From Taxillus chinensis (Eukaryota > Streptophyta > Magnoliopsida > Santalales > Loranthaceae), in assembly GCA_023512835.1 (NCBI GenBank), contig CM042090.1, forward strand, positions 10,447,343 through 10,511,342: a stretch of 64,000 nt of DNA, read 5' to 3'. Of this stretch, positions 21,301 to 33,256 are shown piece after piece. The translations under genes and the position numbers were made by a program. A model generated the notes under the pieces. That model worked only from the letters and a program-made list of their open reading frames with translations, was not told the origin of the DNA and made no database searches. Position 1 is the first letter of the stretch, and each line of letters opens with the position of its first letter.

Positions 21301-23551
21301 AAAAAAAAATGATATCTTAATCTTTCAATGAAAATACTAAATTGTTGAGAATCTTGTTAGGATCCAACAACAAATCAAGTGAATCTGATTCAATCCTCTC
21401 ACAAAATTAAGAGATTGAATCTCTAGAGTAAAATAACAGAATTTATCTAACCATTGCCCAAGCTTTCTAAATAATTAATTGAAAAAAGATGAAATATATG
21501 AAGAACCCTAATGGGTCTAGTTTATTGAACATCTAAGATAATGCATAAAAACATGACCTTATTGTCTTTATATAGGCAGAGAGACACTATAATGAAAACC
21601 CTAACACTAATGACCTTTCTGTCCCTATTATAATTCAAATAAATAAATACATAAAAACGTCTTAAAACCCTAAATATTGTTGAACACGAGTTTAGCCTCT
21701 TCTTAAAGCATTTTGCTTGAATGGTGGTGCTTGTTCTACATGTTAACCCATCAACTGTCCAAATCATCTCTTGCTTGAAATGCCGATTTGTCAACTGCAT
21801 GAAGCTTAGGCTACTCATAACGATTGTAAAGTGCTGCTCAAAATAGCTGTTTCAAGCAAGTGTTTCGTTTTGAGCTGGGGTTTCATCAAGCCCATATTTG
21901 AGATCTGTGTTGTGTTAACATAATGTTATTTTGTTTTGCATATGTTTTTAATGGAGAATGTGCGTAAATTAAAAATAAAAAGGATATTGTGTGTGAATGG
22001 TCATTTTATCTGTGCCTATTAGGTACCCGCTCAGCCTGCCCCGGGGGCAAGTGTGAGTTAAATTTAAAATACTCAATGGGTATGTGTGAGTAATATCCAG
22101 TTTGATTATCCGTTCTATACCCATCTCATATTATAAATTTATTATAAAACATCTAATAAGATTTTTTTTTTAAATGTGTTTTAAATGCAATATGTATTAA
22201 TTATATTTTTAACTTAAAAATAAATTATTATAGTTTTTTAAACAAGTCATTTTATTTATGTTTTTCAAAAAATAAACAAATATGTATTTTTTCCTGTTGG
22301 CCATTTATATTATTACCTGATGGGGATCATGTTTCTGAACCTAATGAAAAATGTTGTACCCCTGCCTGACAAGTATGGGGACAGGTAAGGTGGACCCATA
22401 CCCAACCCACTGCCATCCTGTGTAAACAGCAGGCCACCCAATGCACACTATCTTGATATAGCGCCTGGAAGCCCCTGCACCACTAGACCTGGCCAATGGT
22501 GTGGCCTGTGTGGAGAATACCTAGCCGCGTAAATACTGTCTCATAGGAGGCTTCATGGAATGCAATGATGATTGAAATTGAATGACTAGATTGAGGATTG
22601 GTTGGTCTAGGGTATTGACCTCTCCATAGTTGAAGTCAAATTTACAGACATTATTTGTTTGGTCCTGCTGTCCCTATGGTTTGAAACAATTGGTGTTTGT
22701 TTTTGGAATTTGTGGAACATCACATTTGCTTTTATGCATGTGTTCCCTGGAATTCTCTTTCTTTCTTTAATTTCATGCTTTTGATGGAAACAAGACCTTT
22801 TTCGATAATTTCCTTACAGATCCAATATGATCCTTGGCTGATTAGTTTCAGGCAGCTCTTAGAGGTTTTCTGGTCTAGTCATGACCCTACACAGGTATTT
22901 GGCCAAGGCCCTGATGTGGGTAGCCAATATAGGTAATATTCTTTTATCTTAGCTAGAAATTGTAGGCTGCTTCATGTCATGCCTCATGCTTAATACTTGA
23001 GGGCCAACAGGTCCATTATCTTTACTAATGGCACTGAAGAGTCCAGATTAGCCGCTATCAGCAAAGAAAGAATGCAAACCAATATGAAAAGGAGCATTGT
23101 TACCACACAAATTCAACAACTTGAAATATTTTATCCCGCTGAACCTGAACACCAGGTTAGTATGGTTTTCTTGTGTAAACAGTAATTAATTTAGACACTG
23201 AATAGATTTATGTAGAAAATCTGAAGATCTATCTATACCCAGAGCAGTACATTTAGCTGATAACATTATAATTGCTTATCTTTTAATTTTTTTTCCCTGG
23301 AAATGGTATAGCTGAATTAGTGATCAACTTGACAAACTCTTTAAAATATGCAGAAATTTGAGCTCAAACGAAACTCATTTCTCCTTCAGCTAATTGGAAA
23401 CTTGCCACAAGAAGAGTTGGAGAAGTCCACTTTAGCTGCAAAGCTGAACGGCTATGCTGCCGAACTTTGCCCTCCAAAGAGTCAGCGCCATATAGATTCA
23501 AAGATCAACGAAATCATTAGGAAAGGCTGGCCAATTTTGAGGGAATTGTAG
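17987..23551 (+). CDS. MSRA5: Peptide methionine sulfoxide reductase A, MSRA5 type, secretory
   Basis: Four exons: 17987-18289, 22820-22932, 23011-23155 and 23354-23551. All junctions are GT-AG and in frame, giving 252 residues, the usual length for plant MSRA5. MsrA reduces methionine-S-sulfoxide in proteins. The N-terminus (residues 1-23, core [14 protein letters not shown]) is a signal peptide, so the protein should enter the secretory pathway. The MsrA fold is shown by [16 protein letters not shown] (54-69), GYAGG (79-83), GDHAESVQ (94-101), FWSSHDPTQ and [14 protein letters not shown]. The catalytic motif is normally GCFW; here it is GSFW, with Ser59 at the nucleophile position. Cys69, and a Cys in ELCPP near the C-terminus, remain. 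As I recall, this substitution is characteristic of the plant MSRA5 class rather than decay. Intron 1 is 4.5 kb and carries a Gypsy remnant. Confidence 0.92.
18301..18335. repeat. (CT)n microsatellite at the start of MSRA5 intron 1
   Basis: A run of about 17 CT dinucleotides beginning 11 bp after the exon 1 donor. CT/GA repeats in plant leaders and first introns are known targets of BASIC PENTACYSTEINE factors; whether this one is used is unknown. Confidence 0.95.
18336..19560. other. MSRA5 intron 1, left part
   Basis: Ordinary AT-rich intronic sequence with no recognised element up to the Gypsy remnant. Confidence 0.6.
19561..21830 (-). mobile_element. Ty3/Gypsy gag-protease remnant in MSRA5 intron 1
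   Basis: On the minus strand, 20700-20560 reads through a gag-like segment ([15 protein letters not shown]...NWVTTSCIY), and 20072-19764 is an open frame with the retroviral-type aspartic protease context [16 protein letters not shown] then [10 protein letters not shown], where families have (V/L)IDSGSTHNFI. The catalytic Asp is therefore Asn and the element is dead. TGTTGAGGACCTTGATTAGG at 19561 and TGTTGAGAATCTTGTTAGGA at 21343 begin related ~70-bp stretches, probably LTR starts. A minus-strand TATA lies in GCCTATATAAAGAC near 21570. The right end is approximate. No reverse transcriptase was seen, so the element is internally deleted. Confidence 0.7.
21831..22819. other. MSRA5 intron 1, right part
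   Basis: AT-rich sequence followed by a GC-richer block at 22330-22520 (GGTGGACCCATACCCAACCC) that resembles dispersed repeat DNA. No coding signal until the acceptor TCCTTACAG at 22819. Confidence 0.5.
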
Positions 23552-24051
23552 TGAGTCTTTATCAACATGTGGCAAACTGGCGAGCTCTGTTGCCATCTTC
23601 GCCCTTGTGGCTAAATTCCTTTCTGGATCCCGCGGGAGCGCACCAGATTTGTCCTTTTTAAATTTATTTTGGAGTAGATCTTGCGAACTAGGCTCCAAAT
23701 CAGTTGTATCCTGGATTGTTTCAGCAATCATTGTAGTGTTAGAGAACCCACGTTCCTCTTGTCCGTGTATGTATCCTAAGAGTGCGCAGGTTGAATCAAC
23801 CAATGATGGAGACCAAATTCCGAATATTTCGGAAAATGCATGCAAATTTCATTGAAAGAGTGTTGACCAAATTAGCGAGGAAAATGTTGATCATTGGGCA
23901 AACTTCTTCGGCGTCCATGGGATTTCCTTTCAATTAAATCTTCTTGTATTTTGGGTGTTTCAAGATAGGGGTTCAAAATTTTCTGTCTATTTACTCCCAT
24001 CATCTCTTCTCATTGGATTTAAGTACTCATCTGGCAACGTATAACCTTTGT

Positions 24052-24054
<3 letters not shown>

Positions 24055-24092
<38 letters not shown>
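24055..24092. repeat. (GA)n microsatellite
   Basis: About 19 GA dinucleotides, roughly 500 bp downstream of the MSRA5 stop codon. Confidence 0.95.
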
Positions 24093-24095
<3 letters not shown>

Positions 24096-24110
24096 CGACG
24101 GCGATGGAGT

Positions 24111-24176
24111 ACATAAGGTTGCTAATGGAGTAGAACCAAGACGGCGAAAAAGCACATAAGGTTGCTAATGGAGTAG
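24111..24176. repeat. 43-bp-spaced direct duplication next to the (GA)n
   Basis: The phrase ACATAAGGTTGCTAATGGAG followed by TAG occurs at 24111-24133 and again at 24154-24176, a perfect 23-bp direct repeat. Confidence 0.9.
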
Positions 24177-24179
24177 GGC

Positions 24180-26170
24180 CCAGTTTTTCATTGTTGCATT
24201 GTCCAATTTTTTTTGTTATCTGTTTAATTTTTTTAACGAAATTGATTAAAATACTTAAAAAATTAACATATTTCAATGCATAATTAACAAGTTACTCAAA
24301 CTAAAAATTTGTGTTAATGTAGCATAATCAAAAAAAAATTGTATGTAGTTTTAAAGTTTGGCTTGGTAGTAACAAAATAATGAATCTTGAAAGAATATAT
24401 AAACGCATCAATTGAAAGCAATTAGAGGCTACTGGACACAACATGGAGAAATTGACGTCTGAATGATGGACTCATTTTGCCATTAGAAAAAGAGACTCAT
24501 CTCACTATCAAAATCATCTTAAGGAGCATCACTACCCTTTCGGACAGGAAAGCTTTCCAAGTCTAGGCTCCATTGGACAACAATGGGGGATGACACCACC
24601 AGTTTCTTCCATAAGTTGACCGATTTAATAAAACGAGTAAACCATCATGTTGCTCTCTCCATTAATGAAACTATATAGACGACACAACCCAAGCTAGGAT
24701 GATATGATTTGGTCATACCTGTTGCAAATCCTCTTTCGATCAATCTTAATTTCTAACAAAGAATAAATTCTTTCTACGAAGAGATTTTTGTAATGGTTTG
24801 TATCCTTTCTTAATAGCAGTTGAGTTCCTAGGTCCAAATGGCTTCAACAATCAACATGAATTAAGTTTTGGGATTTGGTAATGCAAGATCTTGTGGAAGC
24901 CTTCGACAATTTTAGGAGGGCATGACACGTGGTACGACATAACTTGTTAAATTTTGACTTGCCAAGGATAGTGATTGCATAATATTTATACTAGTTAGGG
25001 CTTTTATGAATAGTTAACTTATTTGTCTTTTCTTTTTATTTCTAATTGAGTTGCTTATTTTATTTTGGTCATGTTATTTTATTTTAATTGAATGTGCAAT
25101 TTTTTTGGCCCAATTGTATATTATACTTGGGTTTTTCCTTCAAGTTGAATGCTGATTCAGTTTTCTAGTCAAAATGATGGCAATTATGCCTTTTAGGATG
25201 GATAAATTATGAGGAAAGGATTTTGGGATGGTTTTGGTTATTAGGGCAAAAAGGAGTATGTTTGAGGTTTGGGCGATTGGGTGAATTGGTTTTTAGATTT
25301 TTGGTAGAGATGAGAGATCATGGGAGTTTTAGAGGATTTTAATGACAGTAGGATCGTGTAGGCTTCGTAGGCTTGTGTTGTTATCTCCTTTAAGTAGAGG
25401 TTAACCATACCTTTTATAGTGGTGGTGAGTAGGTGGAATAGCGACAAGGTAGCCATGGAGTATGGTAGAGTTTTAAGAGGCATGTGGGAGAGTGTGGTGG
25501 ACATGTAGTGAGATAAGATTTTGCATTTATTGTCTTATTTTATTTTCTTTTAAAATATTGCAACATGTATATAATTAAATATATATAATACATAAATAAC
25601 ATCTTAGTTACTATTCATATATATATATATATATATAATAGTAACTTGGGTTACTATTCATGACCTTTTTAAAATAAGGTAACACCTAGATACATAAATA
25701 CACACACAAAATGTGTGGATGTGATTAAAAATAAATAATTTGAAAATAGTGAGTAGGATTGGATCCAGGGCATTAACTGCCATTGACATGATGACATTTG
25801 ACTTTGTATGAGCCAAAATTGTTTTGTTCATAATTTCTTCGTATTTTCAAGGAATCAAACATGATCAATTATATTAACTTACAAATTTCTTTCTCTATCA
25901 TTTGAAACTTGTTTTATGACAATTATGTCTTTTTATAAAAAGTACTTCGTTTCATGCATTTTGTACTCCTTTATTGACCTACAAATTTGCTTAATAGAAA
26001 AATGGAGATATATATGAAAGAAAAAGTGTAAATTATATATATAAACTAAACAAAACTAGGTGTAGTATGTTTTATTCTATTATTTATCTTTCGTTTCATA
26101 GTACTTTTTGGTTTGGGTTTATGGCTGGTTTTTTTGTTTTATAGGTATTTTTCTCACATACACACACATA
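24180..26170. other. Intergenic DNA, no recognised gene
   Basis: About 2 kb, mostly AT-rich, with a short (TA)n near 25616-25638. A minus-strand open frame at 25241-25504 has no recognisable domain and ordinary low-complexity composition; I do not call it a gene. Confidence 0.55.
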
Positions 26171-27290
26171 CTACACTTTGTTCGTACACTTCGACATTGT
26201 CACTATCTCCACTACGCTCTCCTGGCTCGTAGTTTGGGCTTCACTGGACTAGGAGACCAATGATGTCTTCGTCCAACAAGGTGGTACGAAAAGGCCGCCA
26301 AGTGGTTGGGAACAAATAGGGCTTGGAAGTGGAGATTTTTACCACCACCGATCACGTGTAGGAATCTGTTAGCGTGGCGCCTGCCATGCGCCTTCATGCT
26401 CCCATTCGTTTCACAATGACTGCACAAAATAACAAATAAAATCTAATCATACTCTTGGGAGACTTTTAATTGTAATTTTTCGAAAAATAACAAGAAAAAT
26501 AGCCTTATTAAGACAAGAAAAGCTAGAATTATCTTGCTAAAAAAAATACACTAATCCTAATTTATGCACACATTTCTCCTCCACCTCCTAGATTTAGCTG
26601 ATCATGTTGGATTGCAAACATATTTAAAGAATACAAAATTCCAAATCAGAGAAGGAATAAAACATTTTGGTATGAATCAATTCTCTATATTTAGAGGACC
26701 ATCTTATATCTTCCATGGAGAAAGGCAAGCATTTATTATTTTACTTTATTTGCTTATCTTTTATTTGTGTGTTGTTTTTATACCTTTATTTTGATTGTGC
26801 TATGCATTGGTATTTTTATTTTTTTTATTTGCCTTTTTTGCTCCTTATTCTATAATAACATTGTCATATTTGCTCTTTATTTTCTTTTTGCTTGATGCCA
26901 ACTTAATAAGGAAATGATTAACCTCGAACATCGACTTATAACTCTAAAACCAAAACTCAAGTAAAACCAAGATTTCAAGAAGTTGTAGCGATCATGTAGC
27001 GATAGACTTTATTTGTTATTTTGTGCAGTTGTTGTGAAATGAATGGGAGCAGGAATGCGCATAGCAGGCGCCATGCTGACAGATGCTTATCAACATGTAA
27101 TTGGTGTGGTAAAAATCTCCACTTCCAAGCCTTGTTTGTTCTTGACCACTTGCTGGCCTTTTCGAACCACCGGTTAGATGAAGACATCGTGGGTCTCCTG
27201 GTCAAGTGAAGCCTAGACTATGAGCTGGGAAGCATAGTGGAGACAACACCGTAGATGGCGGCGGCGTCAAAGTGTAGGGACAAAGTGTAG
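26171..27290. mobile_element. Long-TIR foldback (MULE-like) transposon, 1,120 bp
   Basis: The left arm (26171-26445) and the reverse complement of the right arm (27001-27290) align over their whole length, about 280 bp at roughly 80% identity by eye. Both start CTACACTTTGT, followed by a second copy TACACTT, and both end GCACAAAATAACAAATAAA. Related open frames on opposite strands (KNLHFQALFV) show the symmetry. Very long inverted repeats without a transposase suit a Mutator-like foldback element, but no 9-bp duplication was found. The ~550-bp interior has an open stretch at 26564-26732 (DLADHVGLQTYLKNTKFQIR) that reads like a captured exon of unknown origin. Confidence 0.7.
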
Positions 27291-27639
27291 AGGGTTGCGG
27301 ATTGCTTTCCATCTAAGCATTATTGTAGTTCTTGGATCTGTTTAAATGAGATTTAAGGGTCAGAAAAACAGTTGCTCTCTTTAAGAGAACAACTTCCCCT
27401 TTTTATTTATCAGTCCTTTATATGTATAATCAAACACTTGCAAAGTCATTACTATTCGTTGAAACACTTGTCACATTATAGAGCTTGAGATGTGAAAAAT
27501 TAGAAGAGAATGGAAGATCAAACTGCTACCATCATGAGGCCCCATACTTTAGTGCCATTTTTGAAGATCGAGAAGAAGTATGGCAATCTCACCCTTAACA
27601 TGAACCATATTATTACCCACAAGGGCTCTCTTTGAGAAA
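27291..27639. other. Spacer, no recognised feature
   Basis: Short AT-rich spacer between the foldback element and the Gypsy remnant. Confidence 0.5.
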
Positions 27640-28380
27640 GATGGAATTCTTTAATGGGTTTCATTTGGAGACAATGGAACTACTTTAGTAGATAATCAAC
27701 AACATAGGAGTACCCCCAAGGAGAACTAATTCGTTTAATAAAACCTTGGACTAGGAGATCATTTATATGTCTTTTATGCTCTCTAGGCTCAACTAGCGTT
27801 ATTCTATAAGATGTCAACTTGATAGATGTTGTTCTAAGCAACAACTCTATCAAGAACTCTACCTCTCTCTCTGGTGATAAATCAACCAAGTCCTCTAGGA
27901 AAACATTAAGAAACTAATCAACTACCTTAGGCAAGACAACTTTGTTTCTCTCTCTCTCTCTAAATCAATTAAGGTCAGATTGGTTAGATGATGTGACACA
28001 TTGCCTTATCTATGCCTCAATAGATCTAACCTACATGCATCATTTGTTCAATTACCCATGAAAGTACCTTGAGTACCTTCTGGCATGAGGAAAGTCACTC
28101 TACATCTATAACAATTAATGTTGGCTTCTATACAAGCCAACCAGTCCATAATAAGAATTATGTCGAAAGCATCAAATTTCGTAACAAACAAGTTACATTG
28201 GAGGTCAACACCCCTAAGTATAACTCCACAATCTTTACACATCTTATCTAGTATCACCATCCCACTTATGAGTGACTCATCCACTAGTGGATGATCAACC
28301 GTTTTATAATCCAACTCTAATCCATCTATTGTGGCAATAGGCTTGACCTCGTGATAAGTTGTACAAGCCATGGGCTATGA
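27640..28380 (-). pseudogene. Ty3/Gypsy pol remnant: protease to start of reverse transcriptase
   Basis: The minus strand first gives a protease C-terminal part (28371-28048) with FDIILIMDWLACIEANINCY, matching the FDVILGMDWL signature. It then reads FLNVFLEDLVDLSPEREVEF and IKRISSPWGYSYVV (27920-27690), the RT N-terminal text normally FPEDLPGLPPEREVEF and IRPSSSPWGAPVLFV. The order is right for a chromovirus/Tekay-like pol. A stop occurs between the parts and RT is not continued past about 27640, so it is a truncated dead copy. Confidence 0.85.
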
Positions 28381-28439
28381 CAACAAAAATATTTATTTTT
28401 ATCAATATTTATTGGATTAAAGTAATTAGGGATCAACAT

Positions 28440-28760
28440 AATATGGTTCAAGGTGGGTTTGATTGACCTATCACGGATTTGTGACGAGTTATTCTTAGAT
28501 GGGGCGAATTTGAGGTAGGAGTAACCCATTCCAAACCTGTTCCATTGTATATATATATATATATAGCAATTTTGCAAGTTATGTCGAATACCCGTCTCGT
28601 CTCAACTTTATTGGGACAGGTTTTGGGTTGATGTAAATGAGTTCGGGGAGGGTTTAAGATGAGTTTATTTGACTCATTACGGGTTTGAGATGAACTTCTT
28701 GGATGGGACGAGTTCAAAGTAAGGATGACCTATCCCAAACCTATCTCATTGTCATCCCTG
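28440..28760. repeat. Two diverged direct copies of a ~100-bp GGGTTTG-rich unit
   Basis: Copy 1 (about 28450-28550) and copy 2 (about 28640-28750) share the order GTTTGATTGACC / GTTTATTTGACTC, CACGGATTTG / TACGGGTTTGAG, GATGGGGCGA / GATGGGACGA and CCATTCCAAACC / CTATCCCAAACC. A (TA)n run lies between them at 28547-28564. It looks like a dispersed plant repeat; the class is unknown. Confidence 0.6.
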
Positions 28761-29243
28761 AAGGCAATCCAAAACATTGGGCCAATCCTGTTTGGTAAAT
28801 CGTAGTGGGTTTTGGCTACTGCCTGTTGAGTAATCTAGTGCAAGAACAACTTTACTCTCTTTAAGAAATACCAATAAGATTTCGGTCTAGTGCGTTAGAC
28901 AACTTGTTTTAATGGGAAGAAAACATTGGCGCACGTTGTCTTAGGGTGCGTTTGGTATAGATCGATTGTGTAGTTGTTTTTTAAAATTATAAGCTCAGAT
29001 GAATTTTAAACTATTTAATTTTAGAATTTAGTTTTCAAAATAAATAAGAGCGTGTTTGGCGTGCGGCATTTTCATATGTTTTCTGTATTTAAAATCTAAA
29101 ATAACGCGACAGACGTTGTTTGGCATGCATTTTTAAATTTTAAAAACAAAAAATTATACTGTTTAAATCGTATCGGATGGCGATTTCTGGAAACGACAAT
29201 TCGGTGTTTCCTGTTTTTATTCTCTGTTTTCTCCGTAAACGCG

Positions 29244-29619
29244 GTGGCATTTTTGCAATTAAATGATATCACACCCGGTCACATTTTTCTTCTCTCCTCA
29301 ACGCTCCTCTCTCCTCCTAAATACACCGCAACGCTCCTCTCTCCTCCTCCTATGCAAATCTACCCTATTTACTGCACGACCACTTCGCCAAATCACTGCA
29401 AAAATCCTTCGAAATCTCTATCTGTCCTTCGAATCCCTATCTGTCACTTCTCATTACTCCGTTCCGCCATTGCATCTCGGGCATCGATAATACAAATGGC
29501 CTCTCAATCCAATCGTGAAGGGTCAGAAGAATTTGAGGGGCACAAATTGTTCTGGAGTTCTGTTGCCAACCTTGCCAGATCTTTGGCTGTTTCGGAGTTC
29601 TGTTGTTTCAGATACGAAG
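29244..29619 (+). other. Probable 5' leader exon of the Harbinger ORF1 gene
   Basis: A C/T-rich leader with the repeated phrase CAACGCTCCTCTCTCCTC, then ATG at 29496 opening 41 codons (starting MASQSNREGSEEFEG) to a good donor at CGAAG|GTATGAG. Spliced to the acceptor before 30153, this frame stops almost at once, so it is more likely untranslated or an upstream ORF than part of the main protein. Confidence 0.4.
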
Positions 29620-30152
29620 GTATGAGTCTAGATTTAAATTTCCAGCATTTCCCCTCTAAATTCGTTGTAAAAATTGGCCCATTTTTTCTGACCTTGGGTC
29701 GAATTATGTACGTTATTGTGAATTAAACATCTGAATGTTTATGTTGTTTCCTCCGGTCGAATCCAGTAAAAAAAAAAGATGAAACCTATTACACTGTCCA
29801 TGTTGCATCACACTGTCGCATCCACTTTCGGTATTTTTTACACCAAGTCATCTCTCTGTGCTGTGTGATGCCTATGTCGTCTTTATATGTATGATATACG
29901 GTGTAGCACCAATTATTCTCGATTTGTTTAGGGAAAATATGTCATACTATTGCCCTACCTCACACTTTGTATAACTAGAGTGTATTGGTAGGCCAACTTA
30001 AGGATACTTTTAGAGTTGAGTATGTTATTGCTGTGAAGTTTTATTTTTACATCCATAGATTTTTTCTGCTGGTATGAGAATGAAATATTAAACATATTAG
30101 TTGTAATTGATGGATTTAATTAATGAACATGGTATCTTTATATAATTATTAG

Positions 30153-31182
30153 ATGACAACTGAATTGACCGATGCTGAAGACCAAAAACTATGGCCTCCA
30201 CATATAGAGAGGTTATTTATTGATCTTATGGTGGATGAGTGCATTAAAGGGAACATGCCAGCTGGTATTTTTAAGAGATCGACTTGGAACATGATGGTTA
30301 TTCAATTGAATAACCGTACAAATCGGAGTTTTAATGATAAACAACTGAAGACTAAATTCAATAGGCTCCGAACAAGGCATCGCGTATTTTCTCAACTCCT
30401 CCAACATACCGGGATGGGCTGGAATCCAATTACCAACACAGTTACTGCTAGTGAGGAAGTTTGGCAGAATGTGTTGGCGGTAAGTTTTTTTTTTTGTAAT
30501 GGTTTTATGATCCATGTGTAAATAGCTTTTAATAATGTAAATATGTTTGTCCCTCTCACTAATTGACATTGTTTGTGGGCAGGCAACCCCAAAAGCCAAG
30601 GAGTTTAGAAAGAAGGGTTGTGAAAATTATGACAAGTTAGGAACTCTTTTTAACAAGACTACTGCTACTGGACTACTAGCTTTTGCCTCCACTGAAGACC
30701 CAACAAATACAGAGGAGCGAGAACTTGATGAGCAGTATCGGTATGGTGGAATTCACGTGAATGTGGATGTGGGTAGTGATGATGAGGGTGTCCAACTAAC
30801 ACCAAATATGGGTAAGCTCAAGCGTCCTTCACATGAAGAGATACCTAACGAGAAGAAGCCTAAGAAAGGGGATAAAATGAGGGACATGACTCTTGCCATA
30901 CGTGAATTCACATATATTTCTAAGCAAAGGCTTGAGCATAGGGTTTCAAAAACAAGTGATAGTTATGTTGGAGAGTCAAAAAGGAAGATTGAGCAGTTCT
31001 CCCTTGGCAAAGCCGTTGAAGCACTTAGCATGTTTGGAGACATTCCAAAATCGTCGTACTTTAAAGTGATGAAGGCACTCTATAAAAAGGAAAATAGGGT
31101 TGCTTTCTTATCCATGCCAGAGGATAGGAAGATTGAATGGATGGATGCTATTGTAGATGGGTCTTTCGATGACATTGCATGA
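30153..31182 (+). CDS. Myb/SANT-like DNA-binding protein, Harbinger ORF1, 308 aa
   Basis: Exons 30153-30479 and 30583-31182 join in phase 0 (donor GGCG|GTAAGT, acceptor GGGCAG|GCAACC) and give 308 residues without a stop. The N-terminal ~120 residues form the plant Myb/SANT-like (Myb_DNA-bind_3) domain: FIDLMVDECIKGN, then STWNMMVIQLN, then QLKTKFNRLRTRHRVFSQL, then GMGWNPITNTVTASEEVW. A basic stretch follows (KLKRPSHEEIPNEKKPKKGD, possible nuclear signal), and a C-terminal helical tail ends DRKIEWMDAIVDGSFDDIA. In PIF/Harbinger elements this protein binds subterminal DNA and acts with the transposase. The start is the ATG two bases after an acceptor-like TTAG. The open frame suggests recent activity or host use. 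Confidence 0.85.
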
Positions 31183-31302
31183 TGGGGTTTATGTTTATGA
31201 AGTATATTTTGATGCCATATGTTCTATTATGACAATGGCGGTATCTGTTATTCCATTTGAACTATGTGATGTAATGCTATTTGGAATTATGACAACGTAC
31301 TA

Positions 31303-31455
31303 GTGAGTGTCTTATGTTATGCTTTAATGTAATATAAGTGAGTGACCTATGTTATGCTTTAATGTAATATAAGTGAATGTCTTATGTTATGCTTTAATGT
31401 AACAAAAGTGGGTGTATTATGTTATGCTGTAATGAGCTTTAAGTGGGTGTTTTCT
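31303..31455. repeat. ~43-bp tandem repeat, about 3.5 copies
   Basis: The phrase CTTATGTTATGCTTTAATGT followed by AATATAAGTGAGTG recurs at about 43-bp spacing just downstream of the Myb-like ORF, with divergence increasing to the right. Confidence 0.85.
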
Positions 31456-31682
31456 CATACATTGGACAGTATACTATGATGCAGCTACCTTTTGGTCACC
31501 ACCAAAGAAACTGAAATGAACCAGAACAGATGTTGTAGCCCTTCATGTGAAAAAGCCACTATATCTCTTTAACTTTTTTGTAACTTCCAATTGATGTTCT
31601 AGTGCCTTTTGGTAATGATTACATATTCAAGTTTGTTAGATTACTTATGGTTTTTTGTCTGTTTCAACTAGCATTTTTGCAG

Positions 31683-31758
31683 ACAAGGAAGATGGGAGCA
31701 AAGAAAATTGAAGCAAATGTTGGATGTGGAGTTGGCATTGGCCATGGTTTTGGAGTGG
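31683..31758 (+). pseudogene. Captured exon of a glycine-rich protein gene
   Basis: A 76-bp exon-like piece follows a strong acceptor (CATTTTTGCAG) and precedes a donor (GTGG|GTAAAT). It encodes MGAKKIEANVGCGVGIGHGF followed by GVG. This Gly-Val-rich, GIGHGFGVG-containing text resembles a conserved plant glycine-rich protein that I cannot name with certainty. Sitting inside the transposon with intron-like flanks, it is probably a trapped host fragment. Partial, no start or stop of its own. Confidence 0.5.
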
Positions 31759-33142
31759 GTAAATATTTGTTGGGGCGGGGTTGAAACTATTTCTCTAGAA
31801 TGCTAGCTTTTGATTTGCATCCATTGCATTCATTGTTGGTAGTGTACTACAATCTAGTCTTATATTTAATGAATTATGGCATCAGTGACTCAATATTCAT
31901 CTGTTCTATTTGGGTCCAATGTTGGCATGGGGGTGGGAGTTTAGAATTTAAGGGTAAAATAGAATCAGCTTTGACTTTAGTGAACTCATCTGGGTTACAT
32001 CTTGTGTATAATGTTTAGATGTATAATATTTAATTCATTTCATCCTGTGTTTCCCATGTTGGGTGACCCCAAAACGTGTCAGTGGGAGTGCTTTATGGCT
32101 ATACTAGAAATCCTCATTACTGTGCATTTTCACATTACCAAATTGGCTCACTTAGTTTTAGTCATTTTTCTCTAATGTTGGATTTCATTTTTAATCTATC
32201 TTCATGTTTAACAGGTGTTCCATTGTTATTGGCATCATTGTCATGTACCTTTGGACTCTCCATATTTAAAGTTTTGGTAGAAGCATTTATGTGCTGCATT
32301 TCTTCCACGCAAAGTAAAAAACCCCCCCGGATATGAAGATTCTTCTATATTGAATGGGTTGGGTGGGAGTTGTAGAAGCAGGGAAAGAGTGGACAGATGT
32401 GAGGCCGGTGGTTTGAGCCTAGACAAACTGGGCAGTGATGTTGCTAGCGTGCAACAGGCCAGCAACGTATGGAGTTGTGATGGTGGGTTATGATGGCAGT
32501 GCAAGTGACGTTGCTGGGAGTGCTATAAGTCAGCAACAAAATGGTTTTGAAGGCAGCATGAGGTGAGGCAACAGCTGATGGTAAGGAGTTTTTGGGCCTT
32601 TCTCTGACAGCAAGCCTTTTTGTTTTTTATGTAATCCCCGATATGTCGTATCCTCTCATGCAGTCTTATTTTTTTTCTTCTTTCTTATGCAATATGCTAT
32701 TTTTGCTTCTGGAACACCTTGTGAGTGCTCATTAATTCCCAAATTATATTGGAGACTTTTCAGTCTTGTTTTGTTATGCTATTTCCTGTCAGACTGCCAT
32801 ATCCATATTTTTAATAACATTTTTTTTTGTAGTTACAGTAAGTGAAATAGAGGCACTCTTTGAGTTTTTTTAAAAACTAAGCAGATCCATAAAGTTCTGT
32901 TCTTGAAGCAGAGCATTTTTTAAAAACATGAAACAATCGATGATGGGCACTATATTGAGTGAATCTGTTCTTAAATATGTTTTTGGGCTACGATTGTATT
33001 CATCTATTAATTTGTTTTTGTTTATTATGCATAACTGTGTTTTACTTAATATTACCAAATGATATTTATTTGTTTGCCAGGCCTATATTACAAAATACTG
33101 TGTTTTGTTTATTGTGCACAACTCTATTTATTTCTTTGTAGG

Positions 33143-33200
33143 ATAGACGGCTCCCCGCTATGAATCAGTTCTGGTCGGGGCCTAGCAGATCCTCATTCTG
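33143..33200 (+). pseudogene. Exon-like fragment following an acceptor, identity uncertain
   Basis: After the acceptor TTTCTTTGTAG (33132-33142) the frame reads DRRLPAMNQFWSGPSRSSF and stops. The phrase CAGTTCTGGTCGGGGC occurs again about 40 bp later, so part of the exon is duplicated. It may come from the same source gene as 33584-33712, but this is a guess. Confidence 0.3.
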
Positions 33201-33256
33201 ACAGTTCTGGTCGGGGCTCTATAGGACGGATGGCTCTGAGTACAACCTTCTTGCAG

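Noticed and set aside
23498..23845. 115-codon antisense frame over the MSRA5 3' end
   Set aside because: It overlaps the well-supported last exon and 3' UTR, has no domain, and no splice or promoter signal was seen.
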